From Takifugu bimaculatus (lineage: Eukaryota; Chordata; Actinopteri; Tetraodontiformes; Tetraodontidae): a DNA stretch of 64,000 nucleotides. Shown in pieces: positions 1 to 11,695 of this stretch. The number at the start of each line of letters is the position of its first letter. Position 1 is the first letter of the stretch. The translations under genes were made by a program, and so were the position numbers. The stretch is taken from contig CP034989.1 of assembly GCA_004026145.2 (NCBI GenBank), positions 3,615,208 to 3,679,207 on the forward strand, given 5' to 3'. The notes under the pieces are model-generated. The model had not been told where the DNA came from. It was given only the letters and a program-made list of their open reading frames with translations, and did not search any database.

Positions 1-10
1 CCACTCAGAC

Positions 11-16
11 TTTATT
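11..16 (-). terminator. Possible poly(A) signal of another minus-strand transcript
   Basis: Minus-strand AATAAA followed by GTCTGAGTGG at the window edge, a context typical of vertebrate mRNA 3' ends. No coding exon could be recognised upstream of it (higher coordinates), so the gene it might end is unknown. Confidence 0.2.
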
Positions 17-1499
17 AGCAACTTTTCTGGATATCGTATTAGCCTCTTGTTGCGCGTGTTAGCGCTGAAGATCACACAAGGTTGCGAATCAACAAAGCAC
101 CGACACATCAAAGTTTGGCCCATTTACCGTCCGACGGCGCACTCAGCCACGGGAGGAAAGAGCCGGTCTCCATGGTGACCACTGTCATCTTCAGCGCGGT
201 GACCTTTTACACAGCGCGGATCAATAAGAGCGAGCGGCGGTCTCTCAGGTAAACAAGGGACCAGGAAGACGGCTGACAGGAGCAATTGCTCACATTTCTC
301 AGGCAGATTTCAGGGGCCAAACGCTCAGAGGAGCCTTGTTAAAGAGTAAAAATACCCGTCTGTCCCAAAAACCAGCGGACAAAAGGTGGGAACGAAGCTA
401 ACGGAATGCTAATCTGCTGTGGCAGGAAAAGCGCAGATGCCCAGAAGCTGTGAAAAAAAGGCCAGAAAAGAAGCTCATTATTGTCGCGACAGTGTGAGAT
501 TGCTAATTACACAGGGCTGTCGACGGGTCCGGCGCTTATTACAACCCTTCAAACAGGCGAGACAAACAGGGTTGCCAGGGCGACGCCCTGTTTGAAGTTT
601 CAAACCCCCAATTTGTTTCTCATCCCAAACACAACCCCTTCAGGTCCGCCGTCAATGAACTCACGCAAATGCCGGGAAAAGCCGCCATTTTTTTTCCTTT
701 CAGGACATAATTCAGACATTTTGTACAGATGGCTAACAACTCTGGCTAGCTAAAAGGTCGCCTGGTAGCCGTGTTAGCCTCCGGAGCAGCGCTGAGGCGA
801 CGTCGGCTGTCCCGACCGAGCAAAAAGGGTGCGTAAGTAGCCTCTACAGGCGCTAAACCGGAGCGCCCTGCTGTGCCGAGGACGGGGAGGGGGACATTTT
901 TGGATTTCCCCGGTGGCCTTCCTCAACAACAAGGACTTTAGCATCAGTCAGAGGCTGTGAAAAGGACAAAATAGGCTGTAGAGCAGCTCACAGAAGCTGG
1001 TTGAGGAGGTGCGACTGCTCCTTTTGGTGCGCAAGGACAGCAGCACCGAGCGGGGACGTGAATTATTTGCTGTTTCAGCTGTCCTGCTCCGTTGTGTGTT
1101 TCCTGTTTCCGAGGAAGAACTGTGAAGTGTTGCGGAGGATCTGTGTCTCTGTTTCCCACAAATATGAGCAGCAAACCTGCATTTCTTTAAAAACCGGCCC
1201 TTTCTCTGGCCTAGCGGGGAGGACAAGAACCTATTGAGGCTACGTACCGTGCTCAACGTTAGCCCGAAGCAACCCAAGTGCTTTTGAAGCCCCGAGGCTC
1301 CAGCAAGGACCCTGGCAACACGTCTCTCACCTTTCTCCAAGTTCTGACGCATCCGGAGCGACAGGTTATTACCAAGTCCTCCAAACGCCCAAAGAAAATG
1401 GTATTCTCTCGCAGGGCCATTGCCATGGCAACAGGTGCTCCATCTCCGTCCCCGTTCCTTCGGTTCCATATGTTGCAGTGCTGCGTTCAGTTCTTCAGA

Positions 1500-1620
1500 G
1501 GCGGGCAGCTGCAGAGCCCGGTAGCACCGAGCCCAGCGGGGCGGGGCTGCGTCAGGAGGCGGGGGTTTGTAGCGGCACCGGAATCTTTGCTTGAATTGTG
1601 GCCTTGAGACGCGGCCAGGA
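1500..1620. promoter_or_regulatory. CpG-rich, GC-box-containing promoter-like stretch
   Basis: Dense CpG with a perfect GC box (GGGGCGGGGC within 1536-1547) and no TATA box, the usual look of a vertebrate housekeeping promoter. The direction is unknown: a Kozak-like ATG with an open frame ending at a good splice donor lies about 110 bases away on the minus strand. There is no direct evidence of transcription. Confidence 0.25.
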
Positions 1621-4600
1621 GCCGGAATTCGATGGAAAACGAGAGCGCAGGGGGTCGTGTTGTTCTGGTAGCTGGTTAGCCCCGTCTCGGGAGGCAGGGC
1701 AACCGTGCTAGCTTCCAACAAAATAACAGCACAATTAGCGGTGGAGCGTAGAGGAGCTCTGAAGACAACAAGGATCGACTTCTTTAACGTTAACGGCTCG
1801 TTTCCTGGAAACAAAGAGCGATAAACTTTTCCGGCTCACGCTTAAGCACGTTACCAGTGTCCGATGATGATGAAAGGATGAGATACGGAGCTCAAGTTAG
1901 AGATTATCGAGCTTAGATTAGTGACAGGAGTCCTTGAACAGGATCTGAAACCACATCATCAAGGCAGGACCAAGAAAGGAAGGCGTTGAAAGAAAGGAAG
2001 ATGAAGGGGGAAAGAACTGATGTGGTCCGAGGAGAGAGCCCTGGGGGATCTCGCCAGGCAGGAAGAGGTCAGTAAGAGCTTTGAAAGGCATCCGGGCGGA
2101 TCTGAACACCTCAGTTAGGAGCTAGGAGCAGAGAGGGGGGGTCCAGAGGTAAGGAACCACATCACTTCAACTGCTGCTTCACTTTGTGGTACCAAACTAG
2201 CCTGATCAAGGTCCCTCATTTGGGGAAGGGGGGGGGCGGCTTTAGATTGAGCTGAAGGCAGAGTCAGGTGTGTCGGGGCTGCAGCCCTGCGGGACGCCGT
2301 CAGCCTCCACGATAAAACCCACTCATGCTAATCTGCCTGCTTGAGTCACGCTCTCGTCGAGATGACGCTCGCCATAATCTGGATTGTTATCCCCCCCCCC
2401 ACAGACACCCCCCCCCAGGATGGCAGCGTCTCGGCGGGAGGCCCCTGCCGGCACTGCTATCAGCTCGGGCCCCTCCAACCTTCTCCTCCCTGCTTCCACC
2501 TGCTCCTCCCTCCAGTCTTCCCGCGTTTCCGAGTGCCGCGATCCGCCGCCCCCCCCCGCGGAGAACAGAACTTTGCTGTCACTTCACAACGTCGTCCAAC
2601 GTTGTCAGATCCAACCGGCATCAGATCCGCTCTCGCTAACACGCTGAAGTCTGCCGCGGTTCCGGCTCATCGATTAAACGGTTTTAGCTTGACTCAAATC
2701 CACCATAGCTCATGATCAAAGAAGCTAATGTTAGCCCGCTAGCTTTAGCTCCCAACATGCAGGTGAAACCATATCTGCTGCACCAAACAGGGGGTGTGGA
2801 AGATGTTTCGAATGTCACCAGCATTGGCGAAACTTGGGAATTAGCTCCATTATCGTTCACATGGGAACAGAAAACTTTGGGACCTGTAGTTCCCGTGCCA
2901 GGCCACTAGTTGGTGGTTGTTCTGCGAGTACTTCCTGTTACAGATAACTAGTTTTCTTGGAAACTGGGTCAAGTTAACGGAGGACCCGATACCTGAGCGA
3001 CGTTTACTGTTTTCGCCTGGAAATGTTCGTATCCTCAGCGCACGTCAGCTCCCACCGCTAGGCGGAGGGATATCCAACAGGAAGTAGGCCTCTTGTGTAC
3101 GTAGAAAAAGGACACATGGGAGCAAAAGCCGCCTGCATTTCCGATTTTTCTTGGCTGTCATTTCTCGCAGTTTTACGTGATATTTCTCGACACTGACAGA
3201 GGTCGAAGCGGCTGAGCAGCACCGCTACCTTCACTTAGCGTCTCGGTGTAGATAAAAAAGAAAGGATTTTTTCCCCTCACATGAGTTCGTCGGCTCTGGA
3301 GCCTGATTTCAGACAGCCGAGGCGACGCGTCGACCTCACGGCTGCGAAAAAGTTGCGATTTAAGCTGACAGGACAAACGCACTTTAGCTAAAATTCGCTT
3401 CCATTTTTCTATTTGCGTCACTCGTCCCTGATCAGGGAGAAGTCAGCCCGGACCGAATCAGGAGGTTTGTTTCTTTGTAAAAGCTGCCTGGTGTCATGTT
3501 GCCGTGGGAGACCGTGTCACCGTGGGGCCCCTGGAGGAGCAGAGGGGCCCCTGGGGGGGCAGATGATAAGAAGAACCAGGAGATGGGTTAACGTCCATGG
3601 TGACGAGCTTCGTTTCTGTCACTAGCGGCACGGAGCGGGTCTCTGGAGCAACGCCACCTCCACAACCTCCATCCGCTCTAATGTCATCACCCAGATCAGG
3701 TATGATTTTAGCATGTTAGCATGCTGCTATAGGCGAAGGTTCTCAATCATCCAGATGCTAAAAGTTCCATATTTTCCCTTCTTAAGAGATTAAATTGATC
3801 CAATGAAGAGCCACCTTAATTGTTGTTGTTGCTAATAGCAACATTATAGACAACCAACAGAAACTGCACCTGTTCAGTAATTTGGCAAAGTATTATTACA
3901 AATGATGCAAAGAGCCCTTCGACAGCTGCTAGCATGCAGTGTGATTAGCCGGCGTGAAAGAGGAGAACCAAAGAACTGAGAGAAGTGACTCCAGACGAGA
4001 TTAGCCTCGGAAATATAAACAATCTGTTGATAAATCAAATGTCAAGGTGGATGCATTCCTTCCATTAGCCCGACACTCAAAAGCGATGGCGCCGGGCCCC
4101 CGCCGAGCAGCTGCGGCGCGCGGCGGCTAATTCCGGATTTTTTTTTTCACCCTTCATTGTCAGACGTGGTTTTGTTTGGAAGACACCTCGGAGTCGCGGC
4201 AGGAGTTACTTGGAAATGCGCAACTCTAATCCTCATTCTGAGCCACTGCGGCTAACAGGCTGTTCACACGTATCAGAAGCTACCGGAAGCTATTTTTATT
4301 AAATCGACCTCATGTCAGTGTGGTTGCCAGGGAAACTCTCTGCGCCTTTTTTCAACAAATATCAGGACGTTAGAAATCTTTTCTACTCTAAACTATCACC
4401 ATGGCCGGAGCGTTCTAATGACATTATTTAGCTTTATTAGCCAAACTGAATATAGCTCCAGGGCTAAAACCTATACGAGACAGATGAGGCTCCGCTACCG
4501 AGGATGAAGCTCAGATCATCTCAACACTAAGAAGCAACTTTTCTCGTGTCGCCTTCGTCAGAAATTCAAACGAAGATTAATCATAAAAGCTAACAAAGTG

Positions 4601-5261
4601 TATTTGAGTAACGAGCCTGAGGAAAGCTGGACCATCCACAGGTGGGGGGTGGGGTGGGGGGGTCCAACACAGCTGCGCCGCCAGGTTGAGACGGTTTATG
4701 TTGTTAATTACCCACAGCAGCTGTCCTTGACTGGGTATCTGGGTGTTAGCTGGTTCTGATCCAGACTCAATAGTGGTTGACAGATTTAGGGGCGGAGTTT
4801 AGGGGCGTGATTTCGCTCCAAATCCTGCTAAAACAAGGACCGTCCTGCTGGAGGACGCTCTCGGAAAGCTGCTAGATGCTAGCTTAGCTGCCTTCTGCTC
4901 TAGTAGCGAGTCCGTCGTTGACGTTAGAAGCTCATTTACAAGAACAGCTTTTGTAAAATACACCAGGAATCATCACACGTTCGTTTAAATCCACACGCTA
5001 ACATCGGCTTGTGTGTTTGGACACGTGTTTCTCCCCCAGTGGGAGAGCGGGAGCGGTCAATGCTAACCCCCTCGCCTGCTGCTCCTCTCGGTCCAAAGAG
5101 CTTCGGCCTTGACCGCCGAAAAAAGACGGAAGAAAAACATCCTAAACTAACGAGGCCGCACATCCACGGCGAACGAGGGGAGCTAACGAGTCTCCACGTC
5201 TGAAAGCTGCTTTGGCCGTCTCCTGTTTGCACTCACACCGTCAGACAAACACACCAGGGTT

Positions 5262-5298
5262 CACACACACACACACACATACACACACACACACACAC
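5262..5298. repeat. (CA)n microsatellite
   Basis: CA run with one T interruption, in the region beyond the gene. It is the first of three CA runs within 340 bases. Confidence 0.95.
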
Positions 5299-5376
5299 GA
5301 TACACCTAAAACATGGATTACAGACGAGCTAGTTATAGACAAAACAGCTGTGTTAGTGGTGGTGAATGCTTCTACT

Positions 5377-5377
<1 letters not shown>

Positions 5378-5417
<40 letters not shown>
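5378..5417. repeat. (CA)n microsatellite
   Basis: Pure CA run of about 20 units. Confidence 0.95.
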
Positions 5418-5422
<5 letters not shown>

Positions 5423-5551
5423 GTTAATTGCATCCCTTAAGTGCGTCTTTGCTAACCGCTCTGTCTTTATCGCTACAGTCACTGAGGCTTAGGCCAGTGG
5501 GGATCAGCTGCTATTTCAGCTAACACAGCAACTCAATGGCTTCACTGTGAT

Positions 5552-5553
<2 letters not shown>

Positions 5554-5594
<41 letters not shown>
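5554..5594. repeat. (CA)n microsatellite
   Basis: Pure CA run of about 20 units, third in the local cluster. Confidence 0.95.
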
Positions 5595-5603
<9 letters not shown>

Positions 5604-6405
5604 CTCGATGACACAGGCCTTAAACGCTCCATTTTCCAGCTCTGAGTTGTTCTTGAGAAACGGCCTCGGCAGCACCGGGGGGATGAGGACAGGAGGCTCC
5701 GCCTCCGCCGATGTTCCAGCTCACGTCAGGAAGAAAATGATATATTCTTATTTCTTCAGTGATAAAAACACCTTTTTGTGAGCTATCATGCTAGCTTTGC
5801 TTGGGTCGTGCCGTGATTCATCTCAGCTGCCTGTTGCATTTTCAGGGTGGGGGGGTTAAGCCACCTCGACAGGCGTTCTTTAGATGCCGCATCTTTATTG
5901 CAATTAAGCGTAAGTGGTTAGCATGTACAGCAGGGGGTAATCACATCCTGAAATGGACCCGTCATAAGCTTAGCGGCTAAAGCTATGCTAAAAATATCCA
6001 TACTGGCTCCAGTGCTGCTCCGGGTCCCCCCCCCCCACACGAGAAAAAGACCGATCCGTCTACTTTTTATCCCTGACAGACGCAAACTTTCACCTGCTGA
6101 AGGAAAGTAAATAATGATGTCAAAGGTCGCCACGACCCGCCGCGCTAGCGAAGAAACTTCGGATGAGATTGAAAGAACTTCCAGGACGGGATCTTTTGTC
6201 TTTTGTCAGAGTTCCCATCCAGTGTGCTTTTAAACGGCTCTCACATTTAATCCGGGAAGAACACGCTGTTCTACATCTTAAGAGCAGGGTTACAGCCCGC
6301 GTTGCTACCAGTCACCCGCTAATAAATCCCAGCGTTGCTAAGCTCCTTTTGCTTTCAGCGAAATAAAAACGTTCTTCGTCAAGTTTTAAATCCCGTCATT
6401 ACCGT

Positions 6406-6419
6406 GGGGGGGGGGGGGG
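6406..6419. repeat. Poly(G) run, 14 bases
   Basis: Uninterrupted G run; one of many 9- to 19-base G or C runs scattered through the window. Confidence 0.9.
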
Positions 6420-7633
6420 TGCTCCTGTTGTACCGCGGTTAAAAGCCGAAAACTCGAAGCTCTCTGGTTGTTCTTAAGAACATTTTTTATCTTGCTAGAG
6501 ACACATTCAACATTAAACACCTCCGCGATCATCCCGCCGCTAAGATTAGCCACCCATGCTATGTCGTTTCGCTGGATTATTAGCACGCTCGAAACGGCGC
6601 TGCTAATAATATCGTCAGTATTCATTTTATCGTACAGATTTACGGCCGATGTCACGCGTTTGGTACCAGGAAAAGGTCGCTTCTAATTAGCATGTGCTAA
6701 CTGTCAAGTGCCCTGGATGGGTACTAGCTCCGCCCATTCCATCAGGAATCAACAGACAAGACTTGCGTGGGCTCGGGATAGCCAGGTATCCCACAATGCA
6801 CTTCACCTCAGCAGCAGCCACGGAGGAAAAAGCTTGAAGGTCCTGAGACACGGCTAGCCGTAGCTACTCGAGGAGCTACTACGAAGTTTTCCTCAGGAGC
6901 GTTTGTGATTGGTGGGTTTGTCCGACCAGTAAAAACCGAAGTCACATAAACCAACGACTTAAGCGCTTCCGCTCGCCTGGTATCAACACGTTGCTAACGG
7001 CGATGCTAATTTACACAATGTGAAGTCGGAACTGAGGAAAAGAACAGTTGAACATGGAGATTTAATTTAGCGTCAGTAAATACGAGAATGTTCGGAACCT
7101 GACGGATCAAAGGATTAAACGAGGAATGCTGTATTTTCACAAGCGGCTGATACGAGTCCAAATATTTAAAGCTGGATAAATCCCATGATTTCTTTCCGGC
7201 GCCTTTTCCGACAGTCACTGAAGTTTAGCTCGTCTCCCGGTTTTCTTTCCCACTCCTCCCAGTCGCAGCGGCAGGAAGTAACATTATAAATCCTGTCGGG
7301 ATCCACCCGGGATTAACGGACTTCCTTATCAACGCCCGTTCGGATTCCTTCCCGCCGAAGGTTGTTCCTGTCTGCCGGAGCCTCCGGGGGCGTCGGAAGC
7401 CTCCTCAGCTGGTCCTCATCCCAACAGAATCGGGGACGGGATCTCTGGGAAAGGCCTCCCTCTGTAAAGGAGCCACGCCTCCTTTGTTGGCGTCTTCAAT
7501 CCTTAATCGCACATGAGCCGGGACGCTCCGGCCGTTAATGCACTTTTAATTTCCCATAAAGTGACTGGAGCCCTCGGTGACCAGCGCTCCATAATTGGCC
7601 TCCTATGTGAACATCAGTCTGCTTAACGAGGCT

Positions 7634-7636
<3 letters not shown>

Positions 7637-7674
<38 letters not shown>
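7637..7674. repeat. (CA)n microsatellite
   Basis: Pure CA run of about 19 units, about 500 bases beyond the inferred poly(A) site of tbc1d22a. Confidence 0.95.
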
Positions 7675-7677
<3 letters not shown>

Positions 7678-7996
7678 CCAGGTTACTTCTGTCCTTCCCT
7701 CACGTCTAATCAGACAATTGTTTCCATCCTAAAAACGCGTGTATGGGAATTTTGGATGCTAGTCGCTGCACCTGCTCGCTAGCACACACGCGAGCGCTAC
7801 TGTTTACAATAACAAACAGGCGCTGCCCTGAAGAATAATCCTGGTCACGCTGTCGTCAGAGGACGGCCCGCATGTCCTGTAGCATCTGCATGCTAACCAC
7901 ATGCTAGTGTCCTGTCCATCCTTTGTCATTCTACTCCCCAAACAACGATAATTTCTGTAGCAGCGATAGTGGATAGATGCTAATTTAGCCACTGGG

Positions 7997-8137
7997 ACAC
8001 ACACAACCACTCACCCTCACCCCCCCACACACACACTCCCACACTCACCCTCACACCCCTCCCACACACACTCCCACCCTCACACCCCCCCCACCCACAC
8101 CCTCACACACCCCCACCCCCACTCCCACACACACTCC
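7997..8137. repeat. Degenerate CA/CCCA/CTCA simple repeat
   Basis: About 140 bases built from CA, CCCA and CTCA words with almost no G on the + strand. It sits directly beyond the inferred transcript end. Confidence 0.85.
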
Positions 8138-8197
8138 AGAACGAGGCGCAAGACATCAAGACACCTGAAGCGAAGCACATTTGTCATATATATTGGA

Positions 8198-8220
8198 TTT
8201 ATTTACACTTTCTATTTACA
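8198..8220 (-). terminator. Poly(A) signal AATAAA with two UGUAAAUA elements
   Basis: On the minus strand, two copies of TGTAAATA (8213-8220 and 8200-8207) lead into AATAAA (8198-8203), followed by A/T-rich sequence and a TGTG-containing stretch about 25-30 nt later. UGUA upstream of AAUAAA is the known CFIm binding context, and UGUANAUA is the known Pumilio recognition element. The likely cleavage point is around 8180; this is inference from spacing. Confidence 0.5.
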
Positions 8221-8710
8221 TTGTTGTTGTTTTTTTCTTTCCAAAATCTTCACTGTACAGATAAATTCCAGATCTCGTCCTTCCACCCACGTCGATTAGT
8301 AGTTTTTCCACTGAAGAAACAGAAACGGGGGGGTGAGATAAAGGACGACCTGAGGGGGCTTCGTAGGATGTTTGAAGTTTGCCTGAAATTAGAAAATTTC
8401 CTTCCACATTTCTGAACAGGTGGCATCATCTTGCCCCCCCTCCCCCCCCGCCACACACACACACGCATACGCACGCACACACCATGACTTGAAGCCCAAC
8501 ATGAACAGCCCCCCCCCCACAAACATGGTGAGCAGTAAGGCAGCGCTACTTCCTGATTGGAGCTTTTGGTCATAAACAATGATTGTTCGTTTGTTTCCCC
8601 TCCCCCGACGTGGCCGCTCTCTCTCACACAAGCTAACGCCACATCCTCCGCTAATGGACAGTTAAGGTGCATCCAGCTAGCTAACGATAATCCACGGTCA
8701 CGAGAATCTC

Positions 8711-8716
8711 TTTATT
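8711..8716 (-). terminator. Alternative AATAAA for tbc1d22a
   Basis: A second minus-strand AATAAA inside the inferred 3' UTR. It lacks the UGUA elements and clear GU-rich downstream sequence of the signal at 8198, so it is the weaker candidate; it could serve as a proximal alternative site. Confidence 0.2.
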
Positions 8717-9264
8717 CACCGACGATTCACAAAGGTGGCGTTTCCAGACTCCCCCAGTGGCCACTGGTGGAACTGCACCTTGATTCCCACACAAGAAAAA
8801 ACAATCTGTAATCACTATTACGTCACATCCTGTTTACGCTAATGATTTTTTCGAACGTGTCTTGGTTCCGGGAATGCTAATGAGATGGAGGAAACCCCTC
8901 CCTCGACTCTGTCGGGCTGTTTTTGGCATCGCCGAGCGTGAGCCGGACAATCGGGCCGCCACGACGGAGCGACTGTTATTAACACGTAATAACTACAGAG
9001 CCCGGACACTCTCCCGCGGCTAAATCGGACGCTAAAGCTCTCCAGCGTCTCAAAGAATCAGGCACAACTCATGTAAACATGGTAAAAGCATAAAATCAGA
9101 AGAAGCAAAAGACGAAACCTTTAAAACGCTGAAGAAATCGAGCGAAAGAAAAGGCGAAAGACGCCGAAACCGAGCGCAGCTTCGCCCGGCAGACGAGCGG
9201 CTTCCGGAACCGGAGCAGATTGAGGAGGAAAAAAAGATCCCAGCGTGTGATCAGGGTGAGAGCG

Positions 9265-9305
9265 CACACACACACACACACACACACATACACACACACA
9301 CACAC
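9265..9305. repeat. (CA)n microsatellite in the 3' UTR (TG on the transcript)
   Basis: CA run with one T interruption. On tbc1d22a mRNA it would read as UG repeats. Confidence 0.9.
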
Positions 9306-10108
9306 CAATATGGTGCTACTTCTTCCACACAGGAAGATGTAAACTGGTTAAACTGGGAGTTTAATGGTGAGCTGGGATCCAATCAGGGGACTCAAAGACC
9401 GGATTAAACAGGAACGCTCGTCTTAAGGCAAGATCGTTCATCGGGGGGCTTTTGTTTGTCTTTAAACGTTCGCTGAAATTCTCGCGCGACTGAGCCGGTC
9501 GTGTGTTTCCATGTGGCGCCAGCAGGTGGCGCACGCTTCGGCAGCGGTTTCCCGCTCCCGATTCCGAGCGCGTGGTCTGAGGTAGAGCTGGGAAACGCCT
9601 GCGTCCCAGCGCCTCTGAACTGCTGTTGAGATGTGTTTTGGGTTGCTGGAGGTTGCTGGAGGCTGCTGATCTGCGCTGAAGACGGCGAAGAAAGTCAAGT
9701 GCGGCGCCTCCCGGTTGGGCCTCGACCGGCGGCGAGGCCTCGTACTCGCACTCCTGGCCTCTCGCCGCCCGTCCAGGAGGGCAGGAAAGGTCCCGCCGTT
9801 GCCTCGGGGAACAAGAGAAGCAGTGTTTTGTTTGTGGGATCTGAAATATCACTTTTTTCCTTCCCCGAGGCGGAACGAACGCCCGCTGGGTGAAGGTTCT
9901 GCTTCTGGTTCTGCTTCTGGCCTCGGGGCAGAGACGGGGTCAACGAAAAGCTGAGGTCTTTGGACTGAAGGAGTTTTAGAAGTGATCAGAGGAAATATCG
10001 TGTTAAAAAAGGCTCAAAAATCAAGGTTAGGATGCTACGCGGCAACGTCCCTTCAGTCATTGGTTGGTTCAAATCTCTTAGTAGCTGAAAAGGCCGGAAG
10101 GGCGGAAC

Positions 10109-10157
10109 AGGAAGAGGAAGAGGAAGAGGAAGAGGAAGAGGAAGAGGAGGGGGAGGG
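10109..10157. repeat. (GGAAGA)n purine tract in the 3' UTR
   Basis: Near-perfect hexamer/trinucleotide GAGGAA repeat ending in GGGGGAGGGG. On the mRNA it is an uninterrupted CU tract starting 79 nt after the stop codon. Confidence 0.9.
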
Positions 10158-10235
10158 GCTAAGAAACGAGGTGAGGTCCGTCCTCACAGTAGAAAGAGGT
10201 CTCTATGGTCAGGAGAAGACTGCGGGGTGGTCTTA

Positions 10236-10364
10236 TCATCTCTTGTAGTGGTTGGGCGCGTCGGCGAAGGCGAACTTCAACCTGTAGGCTTCGGCCAGCA
10301 GGACGCTCACTTCCTCGTTCCCCCAGTGCATCGTGGGAAGGTTCTGCAGGAGGAGCATCAGGCC
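10236..10364 (-). CDS. tbc1d22a: tbc1d22a terminal coding exon with stop codon
   Basis: 129 bp, 42 codons plus TGA (10236-10238). It reads GLMLLLQNLPTMHWGNEEVS then VLLAEAYRLKFAFADAPNHY and KR-stop, matching the known C-terminus of TBC1D22 proteins. The acceptor is caacag|GG after a pyrimidine-rich tract. The stop falls within two residues of where the human protein ends, so this is the natural C-terminus, not a truncation. Confidence 0.94.
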   Translation of the reverse strand, partial: GLMLLLQNLPTMHWGNEEVSVLLAEAYRLKFAFADAPNHYKR

Positions 10365-11013
10365 CTGTTGGGAGAAGCAACACAAGTTAAGAGCGGTCCA
10401 AAGTTAGGAGGACGAGCCTGGCTGGGGAAGGTCACGCAGCCAGAGTCCACCAGGGCCCAAAGCGCTGCCTCGGGGCTCGGAGGAAGCGGGATCGGCGCCG
10501 GTCCGAGCGGGCGTCGGGTCCCCACTCCTGCGTATTAGCAGGTGACAGACATCTTATTAACTCAGTCAAAGTGGTCTAAAAACAGCAGCGAGAGCAGACG
10601 GGGGAGGAGATAAAGGAGCTGGAGGAGGCTAAAAGAAAATCAGGAGAGGGAATAAAGTGTCAGGTCCAATTCAGCGGCGCCACAGCCGCCCCTCACATCC
10701 CGGTTCTGTACATTACTCTGTAAGTAAGAAGACGGGTCGTGCTAACACACCGCCGCACACTCGGTTCCATCCCAACGGCTAATGCTCCTCTCTGGGCGGG
10801 AAATGAGGTCGGTTAGCATCCAGCCCGGCCCGGGCGCCCGGTGTCTGTTTGGGATTGGGGGGGGGGGGGCATCGGGGCTGAAATCATTGCCATGACAACG
10901 GTGTTTTACCACCGATCGCGGCGTTGAGAAGAGAGTTTCATGGCCACTTTGACTCTTTGGAATGTGAAATCTTCAGGCGCTACATCTGCGTTGCTCTATT
11001 TGAAGGACAAGCT

Positions 11014-11053
11014 ACACCCCCCACCTCACCCCCCACCCCCTCACCCCCCCCCA
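11014..11053. repeat. C-rich (CCCCCAC)n-like tract
   Basis: Forty bases of C runs with isolated A and T. Confidence 0.85.
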
Positions 11054-11618
11054 CTCTCTAATGACCCTGAAGAGTTTTTATTAAAACACATTTGTATTCT
11101 GAGTGACGGCGGCAAATTTGTCTTCCAGTAATTAAGCGGCGCTGGCGCGGCGAGCAGCTTCTCCCGACGCGGCGGGGCTCCGCGCCTCTGATGAATGCTC
11201 CGATTTTTAAAGGGCCACTTGATTAAACAAACTTAACGAGCTTGTTGACCGACACTCAGGCCTCCGCGGCTAACGCGGGCGAGCTAACAGCGCCACAGAT
11301 TCCCTTTCTGGAGGAATCCGCCGCGAAACGGGTCAGATGGGCCCTCAAAGTTTCCTAAACATCCAGTTCAGTTTCCAAAGCCGCAGGACAGAGCCTCCGT
11401 TGAGGAGGAGGAGGCCTGGACCGGACTGTGAATGCACGACCTAACGACATCCCCGCTGGGTCAGAGACGCTGCCCCTGAAGTGCTTTCACTCCCGGCCAC
11501 GAAGAGACGCCGAGCCTGATCAGGATTCCGCCCGCCTGTTCTCTCATCTGTATTCACCGCGGCGGCGCTACCAGCGCTCCCCTTTCATCGCTCACCCTTT
11601 CTGTGGCATTCACGTCCT

Positions 11619-11620
<2 letters not shown>

Positions 11621-11693
<73 letters not shown>
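11621..11693. repeat. Long (CA)n microsatellite
   Basis: 73 bases of uninterrupted CA, tied with 13331-13403 as the longest in the window. Confidence 0.97.

Positions 11694-11695
<2 letters not shown>

Larger units (their letters stand above)
1..8179. other. Region beyond the tbc1d22a 3' end, no identified gene
   Basis: About 8 kb with no protein I recognise on either strand. It holds CpG-rich, GC-box-containing stretches (roughly 700-1650 and 2390-2640), four clean CA repeats (5262-5298, 5378-5417, 5554-5594, 7637-7674), a degenerate CA/CCCA tract at 7997-8137, a 14-base G run (6406-6419), and a very high density of GCTAAC/GTTAGC/GCTAGC words. Two exon-like intervals (1331-1426 minus; 3626-3699 plus) are described as findings but are not secure enough to call genes. 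Confidence 0.5.
8180..10235 (-). other. tbc1d22a: Inferred 3' UTR of tbc1d22a
   Basis: About 2.05 kb between the TGA and the strongest downstream poly(A) signal on the minus strand. On the transcript strand it contains a CCTCTT polypyrimidine repeat (10109-10157) 79 nt after the stop, a TG repeat (9265-9305), a GT/G-rich patch near 8430-8475, and AU-rich sequence at the end. No splice-like interruption or coding frame stands out. The extent is inferred from the signal at 8198-8203; an alternative AATAAA at 8711-8716 would give a UTR about 0.5 kb shorter. Only transcript data would settle the end. Confidence 0.55.

Noticed and set aside
948..1814. 288-codon minus-strand open frame
   Set aside because: No recognisable domain; composition of Ser/Arg/Pro typical of an unconstrained GC-rich CpG region; overlaps promoter-like sequence. 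Kept only as context for the small exon candidate.
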